Source of the DNA: Cladosporium sp. IMV 00045
Taxonomy: Eukaryota > Ascomycota > Dothideomycetes > Cladosporiales > Cladosporiaceae
Length of the DNA stretch: 18,666 nucleotides
Reading direction: 5' to 3'
Assembly (NCBI GenBank): GCA_001931905.2
Contig: MSJI02000057.1
Coordinates: 1-18,666, forward strand
The notes below the pieces were generated by a model. It had not been told where the DNA came from. It was given only the letters and a program-made list of their open reading frames with translations, and searched no databases. A program made the translations under genes and the position numbers. Position 1 is the stretch's first letter, and every line of letters begins with the position of its first letter. Shown here in pieces: positions 8,936 through 16,947 of the stretch.

Positions 8936-9515
8936 TTGATTTGATTTGATTTCATTTCATTGTCCCGGTGGAGCTTCCTTACGGGCCCATGCGGGCAGTT
9001 ACTGTTATAATATCCAGGAGGAGAATCGAGGCAGTATCCCGGGGGAAAACTCCTTCTTCTCCAATATGTGACTAATGCCCTTTAGCCAGTGAGTCTACGA
9101 TACAGTTAAGGGTTAGCTGTTCGCCTCAGACGCGCTTCAGCCATCACCATCGTCCTCATCCACATACGTCCCCGGCCTTCGCCGCCCCCTTCGCCTTCTT
9201 TTCGCATCATCCATCGTCCTTGCCAGCGATAACTGGCTAAGTATATCCCGCTGCAAGAGCCATCTCGTCACTGCACGCAACTCGGCCTCCGTCGATAGCA
9301 ATTTTGATATGTTCGGTCGTCCTTGCCTCTGCTAGCATATCTGCCCGTCCCGATGCGTGTGTAGGATAGAAAGAATGATGTGCTTTGGAGTCTGCCGCGG
9401 CCAGCCGCAATTATAGTCTGGCTTTGAGTATCTCGGCACGCGCCATCGAAACAGGTACTCATTCAAGCCGATGTGTTCAGTCCGTAGTAGTATTGCGACC
9501 GTGCTTTCGGCCCCT
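8936..9515 (-). mobile_element. LINE (Tad1-like) 3' end with short-repeat tail
   Basis: Reading leftwards, the end of an ORF2 (about 9513 to 9137), a 3' UTR of about 200 bases and then a tail of AATGAAATGAAATC / AAATC units at about 8936-8966 are visible. Such short tandem tails are usual for fungal Tad1-clade LINE 3' ends. The upstream part of this copy is cut off at about 9515, where the tail of a second LINE begins. Confidence 0.7.
9137..9513 (-). pseudogene. LINE ORF2 C-terminal end, several frameshifts
   Basis: The minus strand encodes, in pieces, the region after the RNase H domain of Tad1 ORF2. ESTVAILLRTEHIGLNEYLF and RWRVP (near 9500-9440) are followed by the zinc-binding end YNCGWPRQTPKHIIL, then DMLAEARTTEHIK. 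The reading slips by one base in an AAAA run near 9306 and continues STEAELRAVTRWLLQRDILS. It ends with an Arg-rich stretch and the acidic tail PGTYVDEDDGDG, stopping at 9139-9137. At least three slips are needed, so the copy is dead. The tail block alone is open and well preserved. Confidence 0.75.
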
Positions 9516-9517
9516 GG

Positions 9518-10815
9518 TTGATTGATTGATTGGTTGGTTGATTATGGCCTCCTCGGTTTCAGCCGCTTTTCCCCAGCAGCTATGCCCGTACGGGCCGCCC
9601 CACTCCGCCCAGTTTGACACCTAAATGCAGACTGGACCAGCTGCCTCCTGCACTCTCCCTTTTTCTCTTCAGCCACCTTCTTTGATTGCCTGCCAGCTGC
9701 TTTCGCAGATGGTGGCTCACGTGTTATATTTACTCCTCAAAAGCCTCGCTTTGTGTTTCGTCATCCGCATACCTACAGTCTCCCCCCAATGCTCGGCTTC
9801 GTCTACTCCTCCACGATCCTGCTCTGCCCTAGGGTCTACGTTCGTTCTATGAACTTGATGGCTTTGATGGCTACTTTGCGCTTGTTGAGGAATGCCCGAA
9901 GGTTGTTGCGTTCCAGAAGATGGCCAAGCTCCTATTTCCGGAGGTCCCTGAGCTTCCTGCATGCTAAGAGGACGCGTCGTACCGTCTGGCGGCCGACACG
10001 CATCGAATCCGAAATGCCGGGTACTTTTCGGCGGAAGAGGAAGTCCCTGGGTCCTATCTTCTCCGTCCGTAGCTGCACCAGAATGGCGCTTTGCCTCTTA
10101 GTCAGACGTTCGTGCAGCTGCAGCACCTTTTTCGATGGTGCAGGTCTGTGCCTGAATGTGGTTCTGCCTTTCGTTTCGTGCTGCCAATCGGGTTGCCAGT
10201 GTTTGTCCGCCTCCTTTCGGCTCCACGTCTTCAGCGTGGATTGCAGTGCATATAACTGGTAGGGGCCTGATCTAGGCTCTGATGTTGGACCCTCTCCATT
10301 CTGTGGCCTCCTTCGCGGCTATGTCTGCGGCTTCATTCCCTTCGATGCCTTCATGCGATGGTATCCATCGCGCTGTTACTGTGTGCCCACTCATTTGGAG
10401 CGACTCAATCCTGTCGGCAATCTGGTCGAGAATGTACGCTCCCGGCCTGCCTTCAGGCCTGACCAGGAACGGATCGCCGCCTGGTTGTCAGCGAAGATAT
10501 TGGTACGTCGCTGCACCGCGCATCGTCGATATAGCCCGTGGCGGTACTGTCCTGATCCGATTTGCAGGCCTCGAGAAGACCCGAGTTATAAAAGATGTAG
10601 AGGATAGGGGATAGTGGAGATCCATATGGCACACCGGTATTGATCGTGTATCCTTCTGATCGTGATTCGTGCTCGTCTTTCACCGAGAAAGCTTGCGGTC
10701 CCAAGTACCATACTATCGTCTACTTTCCGTGTGCGCAAATTGTGGAGTAGCCTTTCATGAGATACTTTCGAATGCGCCAGAGACATCCAGAAGCAGTAGG
10801 CTAGCAACTTTGAGT
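9518..10815 (-). mobile_element. Second LINE (Tad1-like), internally deleted, apparently inserted into the first
   Basis: The element reads leftwards from an RT palm fragment (about 10815) through RNase H to an ORF2 stop at 9838-9836, a 3' UTR of about 290 bases and a tail of AATC/AACC units (9518-9545). Immediately beyond the tail, the ORF2 of the other LINE resumes (from about 9513). The insertion is therefore nested. The 5' end is truncated, as is common for LINEs. Confidence 0.75.
9836..10815 (-). pseudogene. LINE ORF2: RT palm fused to RNase H, thumb deleted
   Basis: RT motif A (LLLLDVSGAF, about 10800-10766) carries the first catalytic Asp. After a frame slip comes SHERLLHNLRTRKVDD, then motif B (GVPYGSPLSPILYIFY, near 10630) and motif C (YIDD, 10533-10522). 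Only about 20 bases later the RNase H start IFADNQAAI appears (near 10500-10475), so the RT thumb and linker are missing. RNase H continues after another slip as DQIADRIESLQMSGHTV and HEGIEGNEAADIAAKEA (10345-10321). The C-terminal region LTKRQSAILVQLRTEKIG to RKLRDLRK is broken by a TAG at 9934-9932, then ELGHLLERNNLRAFL leads to the stop. The zinc-binding Cys pair of the end domain is eroded. Non-functional. Confidence 0.82.
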
Positions 10816-10977
10816 ACAGGTGGGGGAATAAGGCAAAACGCGGTGCGCGGTACTGCAGATCGCTACATTAGCATGACATCACGACCTTGAATCATTAAAA
10901 GGTAGATCTAAGCGGGGTTACCTTCTATTACTATGTTAGCAGTGAACGTGAAGGACACCGGATCGCACTTTGCAGCT

Positions 10978-11871
10978 ATGGTCACTACTAGAGGACAGCA
11001 AAAGGCGGAAGCGAGCGGCGAGCCCGCGAAGACACTTTCGCCAGCCAAGCAGCGGATCGTTTCGAAGAAGGATGAGGAGCACGGAGAAGCACAACAACAG
11101 ACGAACAAGCATGGAGTAAAGCCAGAAGACAAGTCTGAACATCACGTCGAAGCCGCCGAACTGCCACAGAAAGCGCCCAATCAAGCCTCGCGCGCGTCTG
11201 ACAACTCCATCCTCGACTGCCTCCTCACCACCTACGGAAGCCTTCCTCTCGAAACCACGACCCTCGCGCAACCCGATTCGCCCACACCTTCCACGGTCCT
11301 CGCCCACCTCTTCAATGCTCTACTCTCCTCGGCGCGCATCTCACACGCAATCGCAAGCAAAACCCTTCACCTCGTCATTGAAGCTGGCTATGCGGATCTT
11401 GAAACGCTGGAGAAGAGCACTTGGGAGGAGCGTACGGAGGTGCTGACGGATGGGGGATATACGCATTATCGGGAGAAGATGGCGACGGAGTTAGGAGAGG
11501 CGGCGGAGTGGGTTCGGAGGGAATGTGAAGGGGATCTGAATACTATACTCCATGATAGGGAGCAGAAGGGCGAGGGCGCGGAGATTAGGGAAAAGGCAAG
11601 GAAGAAAATCAAGGAAGTTAAGGGATTTGGGGAGCTGGCGGCAGATGTGTTTTGCAATACGGTGCAAGGCGTTTGGGGGGAGTTGGCACCGTTCTTGGAC
11701 CCGAGGAGCCAGAAAACAGCGGTGAGAATTGGGTTGCCTGGGAGTGTGGAGGAGTTGTTTGGGATGGTTGGGAGAAACCCGGTGGAGATGGCGAGACTGG
11801 CTTCTGCGTTGACGGTGGTGAGATTGGAAAGGAAGGAACTTGAGTTCTGTCATGATTGTTGGCGTCCTTGA
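10978..11871 (+). CDS. Helix-hairpin-helix protein of the HhH-GPD (DNA glycosylase-like) type, intact
   Basis: A single-exon gene of 297 codons from the preferred ATG at 10978 (MVTTRGQQKAE, a start style I associate with fungal members); an in-frame ATG at 10933 would add 15 residues. The first ~80 residues are Lys/Glu/Gln-rich and probably disordered. The folded part begins around SILDCLLTTYGSLPL. Near residues 211-225 lies a helix-hairpin-helix-like motif, IKEVKGFGELAADVF, followed by QGVWGELAPFLDPRS. This layout resembles the endonuclease III/HhH-GPD fold, but the catalytic Lys usually found at the hairpin is not evident, so enzymatic activity is doubtful. The frame is undamaged although LINE fragments abut it on both sides (within about 160 bases upstream and 40 downstream). 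The product is probably a DNA-binding protein of unknown role; the family call is by motif memory, not by search. Confidence 0.72.
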   Translation: MVTTRGQQKAEASGEPAKTLSPAKQRIVSKKDEEHGEAQQQTNKHGVKPEDKSEHHVEAAELPQKAPNQASRASDNSILDCLLTTYGSLPLETTTLAQPDSPTPSTVLAHLFNALLSSARISHAIASKTLHLVIEAGYADLETLEKSTWEERTEVLTDGGYTHYREKMATELGEAAEWVRRECEGDLNTILHDREQKGEGAEIREKARKKIKEVKGFGELAADVFCNTVQGVWGELAPFLDPRSQKTAVRIGLPGSVEELFGMVGRNPVEMARLASALTVVRLERKELEFCHDCWRP

Positions 11872-11907
11872 AAATTCATTCTCTCGCGCGCATTGCATTT
11901 TTCCCGG

Positions 11908-12490
11908 TCACGTCTCAAGCATAGAAGGCGTCGTTGGAGGGATGGTAGGGCTGGATAAACGTTGCCATACTGCAGTAAACTCGAGAAGATGAGTAACATC
12001 GAGTTCTTTTTGTTGATTGCTTAATAATCTTTCAGCGAGACGAAGTTGGCAGGTAGGAAGTAATGCGTTGGGTGATTCCCATCGGCGCTGAGCGCGCGTG
12101 CTGCATATCTGGTCTGACGATAGTCCAGGGGGTCTTTGGCACAAGGCAAGCATGCCTCTGGCTGAAGTAAAGACAGAAATGTGGACTTCAGAAGGCCTGT
12201 GATTGCTCTCGCTTGGCTGTTCAGCGACAGTTGTATATCCTTCAATCGATCCTGCTAGCCTGTTCACCAGATCTCTGATCCATAGAGTGCTACGGAGGTG
12301 ACTGCGGCAACTACCACTCTCCACATCATGTTGATGGACAGCCCTCCGTTGCTTCTACTGAGACTCGTCACTCGCTGCAGAGCCCCCTTGGCGCTCGCCA
12401 TCCCATTCTTGAAATGCGTTTTGAAGGACAGTTCCAAGCCAAGCCAGAAGCCGGGCCACTGGGCCCCCCTGTTGAACATTGGTAGGTCTG
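11908..12490 (-). pseudogene. LINE RT thumb/linker fragment with C-to-T-type stops
   Basis: One minus-strand frame gives a resemblance to FWLDSKLSFKTHFE (here WPGFWLGLELSFKTHFKNG), then ALQRVTSLSRSNGGLS and VAAVTSVALYGSEIW. After the Trp come TGA (12266-12264) and TAG (12257-12255), then in the same frame QDRLKDIQLSLNSQARAITG and RQTRYAARALSADG. The two stops sit where Arg (CGA) and Gln (CAG) codons would fit, both single C-to-T changes. The frame closes near 12021 and family resemblance fades before 11908. The palm, RNase H and tail are absent. On the minus strand this thumb lies 5' of the palm-containing LINE at 9518-10815, so the two are not one collinear copy. Confidence 0.78.
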
Positions 12491-12782
12491 AAGAGTATTA
12501 ATTGATGATCTACCAGTGTGAGCATGCCTGACCTATAGTCCTATATACAGCAGTGGGTGGTGAAGGTGGCGCTACCGATCTTCAACACCCCCTTGGTCGA
12601 TTGCGAAAGCTTGCTCCCCGATAGAAGCTTTCCCCACTCAGTTCACAACACCGCTCAACGCGCGCGTCGCGTTCGCGATGCTCTGCTATTCATAATTGAA
12701 GGTGTCACACACCATGCTAGTAAAGCTGTTCATATGACATTATGTGATGGGCTTGCAGATTCTTCATTTTCGTATGGGGTAT
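12491..12782. other. Short unassigned stretch between LINE and pogo remnants
   Basis: About 290 bases with an 84-codon plus-strand frame (12557-12811) that has no recognisable features and overlaps the pogo remnant. It may hold the 3' UTR and end of the pogo element; I could not identify its terminal inverted repeat. Confidence 0.4.
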
Positions 12783-13390
12783 CTAGTACTGAAGCCTCTT
12801 GGATAGTGTGAGAACTCTGCCACGTTTGTTCTAGAACACTCGGCCTGCTTTTGACTACGATCACATTCTCCGTCTGCCTGTAGCTCTTTAGGCCTCTGGT
12901 GCAGCTTCTTCCTACTGTTAGACATCTTATGCAAGACTTGTTTGGGCGTTCTGGACCTAATGTGTAGTTTCCCTAGCCAGATTTACAGCAGCCCTGCTGG
13001 CAATTTTGGCTACAAATGCTGCCCTCTTTTGTTCAGCCTTTCTTTGTCTTCCAGCCTTTCTTTCTGCCATTTTTGGGGCTTTAAGAAACTTCTTCGGTTC
13101 TCTGTTTTGGGCCTTCTTAGTTTTTCCTTGCTGCTGTAGTGCCTTTTCATCCTGTCTTGTCTGCTCAAGCTCCTGAAGGTGTTTCACCTTCTGGGGGCTG
13201 AAGAAAGTAGCATTGCACTCATTCTTGGCTCTGAACTCCCCCATAAGCTTCTTGCCTCTCTTTCTGCGCTTACGTTCGTCGCAATAGAACCTGTCTGTAG
13301 GCTGCCCGTAGTGAATCATATCTGTTCCTGTTTGCGTCTATGCGATCGTTGGCCCCTCAATCTCTTCGTCGGCAGGCAGCCGTGATAGCG
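12783..13390 (-). pseudogene. pogo-type (DDE_1) transposase C-terminal tail, stop-riddled
   Basis: The minus strand at 13319-12957 encodes the basic, Lys/Gln/Arg-rich tail typical of fungal pogo/Fot transposases (ATFFSPQKVKHLQELEQTRQ, then repeated K/R/A/E-rich stretches). The same frame continues past the TAG at 12959-12957 through seven more stops (12929-12927, 12920-12918, 12914-12912, 12890-12888, 12863-12861, 12857-12855, 12833-12831) to NKRGRVLTLSKRLQY and a final TAG at 12785-12783. That ending resembles the RGR-x-x-x-LP end of the transposase at the right edge of this window. Another TAG lies upstream of 13319. Every internal stop is TAA, TAG or TGA at a place where Gln or Arg would fit, as C-to-T mutation produces. 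The catalytic domain is missing. Confidence 0.72.
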
Positions 13391-13516
13391 CGCCGGATAA
13401 ACTACTACTCGTCGAACACCTTTCGCAAGATAGTTACTTACTCTCAACACTCAAATGCAGAATAGTGCAGAGCGCTGACTTTTGCAAGCTAGCCATCAAT
13501 CTCAAGGAGCGATGCA

Positions 13517-14640
13517 TCAAGAAGTGAAAGAGCCAAAGACTGGATCAGAGTAGGCGTTCGAAGGAAGATGGTCGGCTCTGTCGCCACTTGGGACGTGAGT
13601 ATTGCTGGAAAAAGATGTTGAGCACAAGTCCGATGGCCAAGATTCAGTGGCAGTGCCGCACACGGCTGCGCCTGGGAATTCCACAGCAGGAAGGGACTCT
13701 GCGCCATCGGATGGGTGATTGTTGTTTGGGTTTGCAAAGTAGTAGGCCGAAGTCACTTGCTTACTGGGTGATATTGGCGATGGGTATTGCTGGAAGGCTT
13801 GGCGACCGGGGGCGATGCTCTAGAATGAACTTCGCCAGCAAAAAGTGATCGAGACAGATGACCGGCCGAAAGCATAGCCTGCATATTCCTTGCATCCGTT
13901 TCAAAGACAGTGCCCAATTCTCCATAGTCAACTGCGCTGCTAGAGAGCCGTTCGCTTTCTAGCTGTACCTGTGGTCGGATAGAATTTCCAGGACTAGATA
14001 GCATGCGCTTGTAGAGAACGGTACCTCTCATCTCTTCTTCGTCACCATACCCGCTGGGGTTTGCATCGATGCAAGGGTAAGAAACCGTTGGTTGCACCGG
14101 ATCTGATCTCGGAAACGCAAAATGTGCTGACCGTATGGCATCATTCGCTCGCGGACTCTTCTGCTCACTTCGAGGGTTTTAGAGTCATAGCGCATACAGA
14201 TTCTAGTGGCGCACTTACCTGCTCGAGTATGCACCCCAGATGCTGGCCAATTCTTCCATACTCTCTCCCGTTCGCAACCGCGCGAAAAGCTCCAAAGCCT
14301 CCGTGTCCGAGCCATGCTGCATCTTGTGTAGTACGCTCTTCATAGCACCAAGCTGCTCATCCTTCTGCCGTAGTCGTGTTTGCAGACCCTGGGGCCTTGT
14401 CATTCCTTCTTCGACCTCGTAATCGCAAGCGTCTTCTCTGCTGGCGAAGCAACGGCATGATGGTCGGTCGCCAGAGCACTGTACTTGCGCGAATCAGCTA
14501 TACTAGTACTGCGATGGTATGCTCCCACAGTTGGGGCACCAGCGGTACAACGGAGGTACTACCTTAATCTTCCGCTGACGGCATTGCAAACAAGCTGAGC
14601 ATGAGTAGGCTGAGGCGTGCTACCAGTAGCTTTCTCTTTA
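13517..14640 (-). pseudogene. Decayed Zn(II)2Cys6 fungal transcription factor
   Basis: On the minus strand near 14583-14530 a degenerate zinc cluster can be read: CRQRKIK followed by CPNCGS. The cysteine after RKIK is replaced, and the frame closes soon after with a TAG. In a second frame CDYEVEEG and the open stretch 14403-14215 (LQTRLRQKDEQLGAMKSVLHKM, then EALELFARLRTGESMEELA) match the linker and short helical segment that follow the cluster in many fungal regulators. It ends at a good splice donor (AGCAG|GTAAGT). Further minus-strand frames at 14097-13753 and 13756-13517 give Ser/Pro-rich sequence (YPCIDANPSGYGDEEEMRG, then AYYFANPNNNHPSDG) in the style of a regulator's C-terminal arm. 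At least two frame breaks and the lost cysteines indicate a pseudogene. No target can be inferred. Confidence 0.55.
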
Positions 14641-14692
14641 GGTCGACACCCCTCGTCTCGACAACTCGACCACAATAATCAGACAGAGTACT

Positions 14693-14908
14693 TGTCACGG
14701 GCGGGCGTCGGGACGTAGGTGTAGGTGCGAACGGAGACAGATGTGGTTTACTACGGCCAATCTACAGGCAGGTTCTGTGGCTAGAACGTAACTCTTCGAG
14801 CTACGAATGAGGTTCTAAGCGGAGGTCTCAGGTGAAGTTGGCCCTCGGCTCACCTGCTGTTCTACGAGCAAGAACAGTGTAGGCATATCACGGGCTCGGC
14901 CCGTGACA
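14693..14908 (-). repeat. Gypsy-type LTR (216 bp), 3' LTR of a minus-strand element
   Basis: It is bounded by perfect 10-bp inverted ends, TGTCACGGGC at 14693-14702 and GCCCGTGACA at 14899-14908, with the canonical TG...CA. Next to one end sits an extra palindrome, TCACGGGC-TCG-GCCCGTGA (14888-14906). The pol fragment lies on its 5' side in minus orientation, so this is the 3' LTR. The 5 bases outside (GTACT, 14688-14692) would be one target-site copy; the partner lies beyond the lost 5' half. No second LTR is in the window. Confidence 0.8.
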
Positions 14909-14925
14909 TTACCTTCTTTCTAGGC
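14909..14925 (-). other. Polypurine tract-like primer site next to the LTR
   Basis: On the minus strand CCTAGAAAGAAGGTAA directly abuts the LTR start. A purine-rich tract at this position primes plus-strand DNA synthesis in LTR retrotransposons. The tract here is interrupted by TA, so it is a reasonable but imperfect match. Confidence 0.5.
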
Positions 14926-14950
14926 AACTGCCTCCTGGCACTTTCACAAC

Positions 14951-15126
14951 TTATGGCATTGTCTGTGGGCGTGGCTTGTCAGGGTAGCGGCGATGGAAGT
15001 TGCGCCCCATGCCAGGAACGTCTTCGCAGATAGCCCAAGCCGGTCCGGTGGTCGGTACATCATAGCCAGCCCACTTAACTATGTAGCGGAGGCGTGACTT
15101 GCCTCCTCGGCCGCGGCGGTCAGTGA
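14951..15126 (-). pseudogene. Gypsy integrase chromodomain fragment
   Basis: The minus strand encodes [20 protein letters not shown], then [12 protein letters not shown] and [11 protein letters not shown]. This is the chromodomain at the C-terminus of Ty3/Gypsy chromovirus integrases, which in this family helps direct integration to marked chromatin. Its frame ends at 14951, some 40 bases before the LTR, the expected distance. Everything 5' of the chromodomain (gag, protease, RT, integrase core) is absent; the sequence changes abruptly to a plus-strand LINE near 15126. Confidence 0.82.
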
Positions 15127-15127
15127 A

Positions 15128-15890
15128 TGGCGACGACCGCAATCGGCTTCGTGGACGATACTAACATCCTGACATCCAGCAAATCTACAGACGAACTGTG
15201 GGGTTCTGGAAAGGGCGAACGAGAAGTGCATGGCTTGGGTACGCACACACGGTGCGACATTCGCACCCGAGAAGTACCAACTGATGTACTTCACCCGCCG
15301 ACCCAAGAAGTTCAACATGCAGGCGACAGTGCAGATACCGAAATCCCAAGATGGCCCCGTCACGGTAACGAGGGTCCTCGGTGTCCATCTCGACCCAAAG
15401 CTCAAATGGGGCCCTCATGTCAGCCTAACGGCAGCAAAGGCAGCCTCGCACATGGCTTCCATCACCCGACTCACCAAGAGCACGTGGGGAGTCACGTTCG
15501 CTAAAGCTAGGCAGATCTATGCTGCTGTTGTCCGGCCGGTATTATCGTACGGGTGCCAGTGTGGTGTCTCGCTCGGAGGTGAACGCGCTAATCGAAACCG
15601 ACTGATCTACCCACTCCAGACGGTGCAGAATGATTCCCTCTGAACCATCACAGGCGCGTACAAAACAACGAGCGTCCCAGGTACCGGAACATGAGGCGAG
15701 CATTGCGTCATTAGATCTTCACCTCGACACGCTGGCAGTCAACCACGTCCGTAGAATGGAAAACAGCAAAGGTGACCGAGCTGTGGATGAGAGCTGCAAG
15801 GCAACCGCGGACCGTGCCCAGCGTCGCCTTCGGACGGAAGGCAAAATCCCTGTGAGCAGCCCACTCATGGGCGGCATGGCGAGAGGATGG
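15128..15890 (+). pseudogene. LINE RT fragment starting at the YxDD box
   Basis: The fragment opens with [21 protein letters not shown] motif C (FVDD). The frame then shifts (a 2-base loss near 15194 explains it) to EKCMAWVRTHGATFAPEKYQ, TRRPKKFNM, VTRVLGVHLDPKLKWGPHVS and STWGVTFAKARQIYAAVVRP. A TGA at 15641-15643 interrupts NDSL-TITGAYKTTSV where Arg (CGA) is expected. After another slip, EHEASIASLDLHLDTLAVNHV continues to about 15850. This is RT thumb and linker only, with no endonuclease, motif A/B or RNase H. Its 3' end merges with the end of the oppositely oriented C2H2 gene near 15865-15905. It appears more diverged from the other LINE pieces here than those are from each other, so it may be a different Tad1-like family. 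Confidence 0.82.
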
Positions 15891-16947
15891 GGCCAGAGTC
15901 GATGATATTGAGTAAGTAGGGTCGCCGAGGGGAGGAATGAGGATGAGTGGTCTTCTGTTTGTGAAGTGATTGGGGCAAAGGTTGCATAGGAGCCTGGGTG
16001 ACAGACATCTGTACCTGGGAGACCTGCGGCGGTTGCTGCTCGGCGAGCTGCTGCATGACGGCTGCGGCCTCCAGGGCAGCAGCCTCAACCTTGGTGGTAG
16101 GCTTCTTTGGCGCTGGCTTGGTGGCTTTCTTCACTCTCGAGTTCTCGGAGCTACCGCTGGTGCGCGACACGCCACGAACATTCTGGTGGGTGCGACGGTG
16201 TTGCTCCATGTTGTCCTTACGCGTAAAGGCTTTTTTGCACTCGGGGCAGAACGCATCCTTCTTGCCGGTGTGCTTCTTCGCGTGGCGGGCAGCATGGCCG
16301 GAGGTGGTGAAGTAGTCTGAGCAGTTGAACAGCTTAGCAAGAGGGCAGGAGTACTGGTTCTTTTCCGGTGCGACGGTGCGCGCGTTTTTTTTCGATCCGT
16401 TAGACACGGTCGAAGCACATGACGTCTCGGATACTGGAGAGCTGGACGAACAGTAGAGCTGCTTCCGGGTGGGCGGCTGCATGGGCGGCGCGATGACCTG
16501 TGAGGGGACCTGCGTCGGGCCGGCGTAACAGGAGGGCGCCGTCAAAGTTGCCTCCGACATCAGGTACATTGGTATGGTAACGTCGTCCATTTTGCCATAG
16601 CGGGGAGCGACGATGGAGTACTGCTGCGGAACCCTGCGATACGCGCGAGGGTGCGCGGCGTGCTCGTCGAAGCTATGGTAAGAGAGCGTCAAGGGTGACG
16701 GCGTGGTGAAAACGCCCGAGTCATTCGAGTCGCTGCGAACGAGCTGTGGTACCTGGGGAGAGAGGCTGGCGGTCGATTTGCAGCTGAAGGCGCGGGAATA
16801 TGTGCTGGCACGGTGGTGTGGGTGAGGTTGACGGTAGGGAGCGGGGAGCGGCGGGAGTTGGTGTTGCGCTTCGACTGCCAACGGACCTACGTCACTACTG
16901 TCGTTGAGTAGTGATATCTTTCCACCCGAACAGTTTTTCCCGTCCAT
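15865..16947 (-). CDS. C2H2 zinc-finger transcription factor, single exon
   Basis: 360 residues from the ATG at 16947. The N-terminal half is Pro/Ser/His-rich and likely disordered, as in fungal activators. Two adjacent fingers lie at residues 201-254. Finger 1 is C201-x7-C209-x12-H222-x3-H226 (the x7 spacing is wider than the usual 2-5). Finger 2 is a classical C234-x2-C237-x12-H250-x3-H254. The intervening HTGKKDAFCPEC and FTRKDNMEQHRRTH resemble fungal developmental regulators with a long-spaced first finger; a FlbC-like protein is one possibility, not established. A Lys/Pro/Ala stretch and a Gln-rich tail (residues 275-330) follow. The frame is fully open with no RIP-type stops. The last ~15 codons run into the LINE fragment, so the native C-terminus may have been replaced. 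No intron is apparent. Confidence 0.8.
   Translation of the reverse strand: MDGKNCSGGKISLLNDSSDVGPLAVEAQHQLPPLPAPYRQPHPHHRASTYSRAFSCKSTASLSPQVPQLVRSDSNDSGVFTTPSPLTLSYHSFDEHAAHPRAYRRVPQQYSIVAPRYGKMDDVTIPMYLMSEATLTAPSCYAGPTQVPSQVIAPPMQPPTRKQLYCSSSSPVSETSCASTVSNGSKKNARTVAPEKNQYSCPLAKLFNCSDYFTTSGHAARHAKKHTGKKDAFCPECKKAFTRKDNMEQHRRTHQNVRGVSRTSGSSENSRVKKATKPAPKKPTTKVEAAALEAAAVMQQLAEQQPPQVSQVQMSVTQAPMQPLPQSLHKQKTTHPHSSPRRPYLLNIIDSGPILSPCRP

Noticed and set aside
11491..11898. 135-codon minus-strand frame
   Set aside because: Antisense shadow of the HhH gene; its composition mirrors the Glu/Lys-rich coding strand.
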